Shown: in pieces, positions 61,201 to 64,000 of the stretch
Layout: each line of letters begins with the position of its first letter
How positions within the stretch are numbered: position 1 is the first letter of the stretch
From: Psettodes erumei
Taxonomy: Eukaryota; Chordata; Actinopteri; Pleuronectiformes; Psettodidae
Assembly: GCA_016785225.1 (NCBI GenBank)
Contig: JAFBJZ010000227.1
Location: 576,501-640,500, forward strand
Reading direction: 5' to 3'
Length of the DNA: 64,000 nt
The notes under the pieces: model-generated
What the model was told of the DNA's origin: nothing
Database searches by the model: none
The model's input: the letters and a program-made list of their open reading frames with translations, nothing else
Position numbers and translations under genes: made by a program

Positions 61201-64000
61201 TCAATGCCTCCGTCCTGTGCCATTGTGCCTGGGCTACATCAGGGGAGGGCGGGAGGGACAGACTAAAAAAGACACATGGACTCGCAGTGTGGCCCAATTA
61301 GGTCCAAAAACACAGCAAAAGCTCCGCGCCTCCGGCCAAACCAACGCAGGCCCGGCTCCTTTTTTATCCTGCTCGTGTTCTCTGTGAGTCACGCGTCTCA
61401 TCCCCGGCATGAGCGGCGATGCCTCGGGTTTCTCCTGCATCACCTGATCCGTCTTTAGCGCTAAACATCCTCCATAAATCTGTCTGCCAAACAGACGCAC
61501 CATCAGACAGGACACAGGATTCCACCCTCAGCTGCGAGGGTTTATGAGAAAAAAACAAAACAAAGGTAACAAGGTTTTTGGTGCAAGGCAGAGGCCGAAC
61601 GCCGCGTCGCCCTGACATGACTTGGCAGCGGTGGAGGAGGATTGTGCTACACCTGCGCTCCCCGACTCGCAGCCGCTTTGAATCCGCCGAGCGAGCGGGA
61701 GTTAATGGAATCGCGATGTTGAGCAACGCGCCGCGAAGCTAATCCAGAGCATGTTTCTGGGAAATTCTCTCATTATTCACTTCCTGGCAGAGAGCTGATA
61801 CCGCTCTCACGTCTGAGGGGGTAAATGTGTAACTACAACTAGCTTAGCTTAGCATAAAGACAACACAAACAGCTTCTCACAAAAACTGCCTCAAAATGCC
61901 AAGCTGTGTTTTTTTATGTGCAACGCAGCCGGATATGAGACAAGTATCGATCGTCTCCTCTGCAACACAGAGGATAAACGCACTTTCCAAAATGTCAAAC
62001 CTTTCTCTTAGAAGCTGTTTTTGCCAACGAGTAATTTCACTGTTTTCTTTCCTCTGGTGACGGTCAGTATTTCCAGCCACGAAGACTGAGGATGATTGTT
62101 CTCTCAGAGGACTGAAACGCACAGAGGAAAAAGAAATGACACAAAAAAAAAAGGCTGCAGATCTCCTGCCTTCCTGGTGTCGATGGCTCGCTCCCAACTT
62201 TAGGTTTGACTGACAAACTCCCGAGCTCACGGATTCTGCCGCGCTGCCGACACGCCAACGCTCTGCCACAACACAACACAACCGTAAATCCTCAAGCTGC
62301 AAATACAAACATGCACGTACACAAAGGAGATGTGCATACGCACGCTTATCATCACCCACACGTGTGCAAATATACGGACGCACAGCCGCGGGTGATTTTA
62401 TTTTTGCATTGTAATTAAAGGACAAGTCAGGACAGAAATCAATTAGTTCCTGTCTATTTAAGCCAATATTTCGATCTATGACGAAATGGGAAGTTATATG
62501 AGGTGTTGACCTTCAGCAATATCAGCGCTATTTTTAGAGCTTCATAAATATACAAATACTTGCATAAATTAAGAGAAGAGCCATGAAGAGTTTCAAGCCA
62601 AGATGAGCAACTCAGGGTTTTGTTTTTGAGTTTTTTTTTATATTTAAATGTCTCTTTGTGAGGCGCTGACAGGCCCGCGGGGGCCAACATAAGCCCCGGG
62701 GCTGACCTTAATAAATACTTAATCGCCCCTCATTTTGTTCATTCACGCCGAGGAATTAAGTGACACAAACGCAAACAAGTTAAACAACAGGAATGGCATC
62801 CGAAAAATCCAAGCCAAGGTCTCTTTAAAATGCAAGTTACCATGGAGCTGTCCGGGGCAAACGACCGGGGAGGAGGCCGACATGACAGCCCAGTAGAGCG
62901 CCCAGTAGTGCCCCCCCCCCAACAACCACCACACACACACACACACTACAGTGGCTTCTCTCCTGCTCTGGATTCCTCTGGCCACAGCTGTGGAAAAGTT
63001 CAGTGGGGACAGCGAGAGGGGAAAGCCGAGAGAAATGGGGGGAAAAAATGAGAATCGTGGGGTTGGGGGGGGGGGCGCCATGGAAACTAATATCACGGAC
63101 AGTCCTGTTTTAACCAGCAGACAGCAGGAGCTGGAGCTGTAGAAGCTGGAGCGGTGCCGAGCCGGCGGCGGCGGCGGCTGGAAGTCGGACGCGGAGGCCT
63201 CAGAGCAGAGATCACGCTCTATTTCAGGAAGCAAACACTGCGGGCCGACAACAGCCCGCCGCGCACATGGCAGGTCATCTGTTTGCTCTGGAAACACCGT
63301 CAGAGCAACAAACACAAACACAAACACACACACAAAGCTGCAACAGACAGAGGGCCGGGACAATGAAGAGAGACGACGATAACGTTGAGCCCGTTTCCAC
63401 ATCAAAACACTAAGTTTTCCACGCCGACAGTTTCCGAGTCCTGTGATTAAACTGGCCGGCCGCCTCGTCCCGCGGTCGGCTCGGGTCAGCCCGGGCGAAA
63501 AGTGCAATTCACTCTGTCAGACTGGGCCGTGCGCTGAAACCAATGAAACGTGAACTAAATAAATAGGCAGCGGGTGCCGACAAGTGCGATGTTGGGCCAT
63601 CACCGCCGCCAGGCTGCGGGTAAACGAGCCTCGTTGGCGGGAGATTGTTTTGTCAACCCCGGTGTCTGAGGTCGAGGACGAACTGTCAGTCTGAACTTTT
63701 AAGGAAACATAAAGGACAGAAATAAAAAGACGACATGAGCTGAGGAGGAAGAGGACCGGGTGTGACTGAAAGCTCCCGAACAGCCACTAAAGGGACACCG
63801 CCGTCAGATTTTTCTCACCCTGACTGTTGCAGCATGAGAGCTGATGGTTTCATGATGCAGATGTTTTCATATTTACACACTTCACACAGTCATTTGTCAT
63901 TTTCAACATCATCAACAAACACAGATACCCCCCCCACCACCACCACCAACACCACAAAAACAAAACAGCAGCGCAGCTACCGGAGTGAGTTAGTGGTTAC
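57784..64000. other. syde2 upstream intron, first exon not in view
   Basis: It contains (CA)n 58029-58061, (GT)n 58239-58276, poly(A) runs at 58720 and 58835, and the diverged teleost repeat near 61780. I found no exon that gives the phase required at 57783. The intron therefore continues past the right edge, or the missing exon is too divergent to recognise. Confidence 0.6.
61780..62030. repeat. Common teleost interspersed repeat, copy 2 (diverged)
   Basis: It shares the order CACTTCCTGGCAGAGAGCTGAT, then CTAGCTTAGCTTAGCATAAA with copy 1, but is more diverged and its right end is unclear. It lies in the syde2 first intron. Confidence 0.55.

Noticed and set aside
62743..63507. 254-residue minus-strand frame as a candidate first exon of syde2
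   Set aside because: Composition is Cys, Val and Phe runs from TG and pyrimidine repeats. It has no SYDE block, and no donor was found giving the phase needed at 57783.

Overview
This is nuclear DNA from a teleost fish. The genes are split by GT-AG introns. The window is full of (CA)n/(TG)n microsatellites, carries teleost-type interspersed repeats and an L1 retrotransposon, and the three proteins I can assemble are all vertebrate. The gene order is MCOLN3 - DNAI3 (WDR63) - SYDE2, which from memory is the order on human chromosome 1p22.3. Orthology therefore rests on sequence and on neighbours.

Region 1, about 1-6550, minus strand: a 5'-truncated, broken L1 (1 to about 1835) lies next to ten exons of mcoln3. 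These encode the cytosolic N-terminus, the luminal domain and S1-S4 of the TRPML3 channel. The pore and C-terminal exons must lie off the left edge. The largest intron in view holds an AT-rich, satellite-like array of diverged units, and inside that array sits a complete 342-bp solo LTR (5124-5465) with TATAA target duplications.

Region 2, about 6551-7913: a head-to-head intergenic region separates mcoln3 from dnai3. It has a CCAAT box and a near-consensus RFX X-box, as expected for a ciliary gene promoter.

Region 3, 7965-22856, plus strand: the complete dnai3 gene. Its 22 coding exons join in phase into an 871-residue axonemal dynein intermediate chain with a WD-repeat core and a C-terminal coiled coil. 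A poly(A) signal follows at 22989.

Region 4, about 22995-32580: intergenic, with convergent genes on both sides. I see no gene in it, only microsatellites, A-rich tracts and possibly the long 3' UTR of syde2.

Region 5, 33002 to beyond 64000, minus strand: syde2, a C2 plus RhoGAP synapse-defective protein. Seven coding exons join in phase into about 1019 residues. The first exon must lie off the right edge. Its introns are very rich in dinucleotide repeats, and some of these lie directly against splice sites of the RhoGAP exons.

The three genes are neighbours by vertebrate synteny and do not form a pathway: a lysosomal/endosomal cation channel, an inner-arm dynein subunit and a Rho GTPase regulator. 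I found no RNA gene, no CRISPR array and no sign of a new multigene system. The most interesting points are regulatory or structural: the nested solo LTR, the X-box, the inverted UG/CA repeats around the arginine-finger exon of syde2, and the triplet-encoded acidic tract in its C-terminus.
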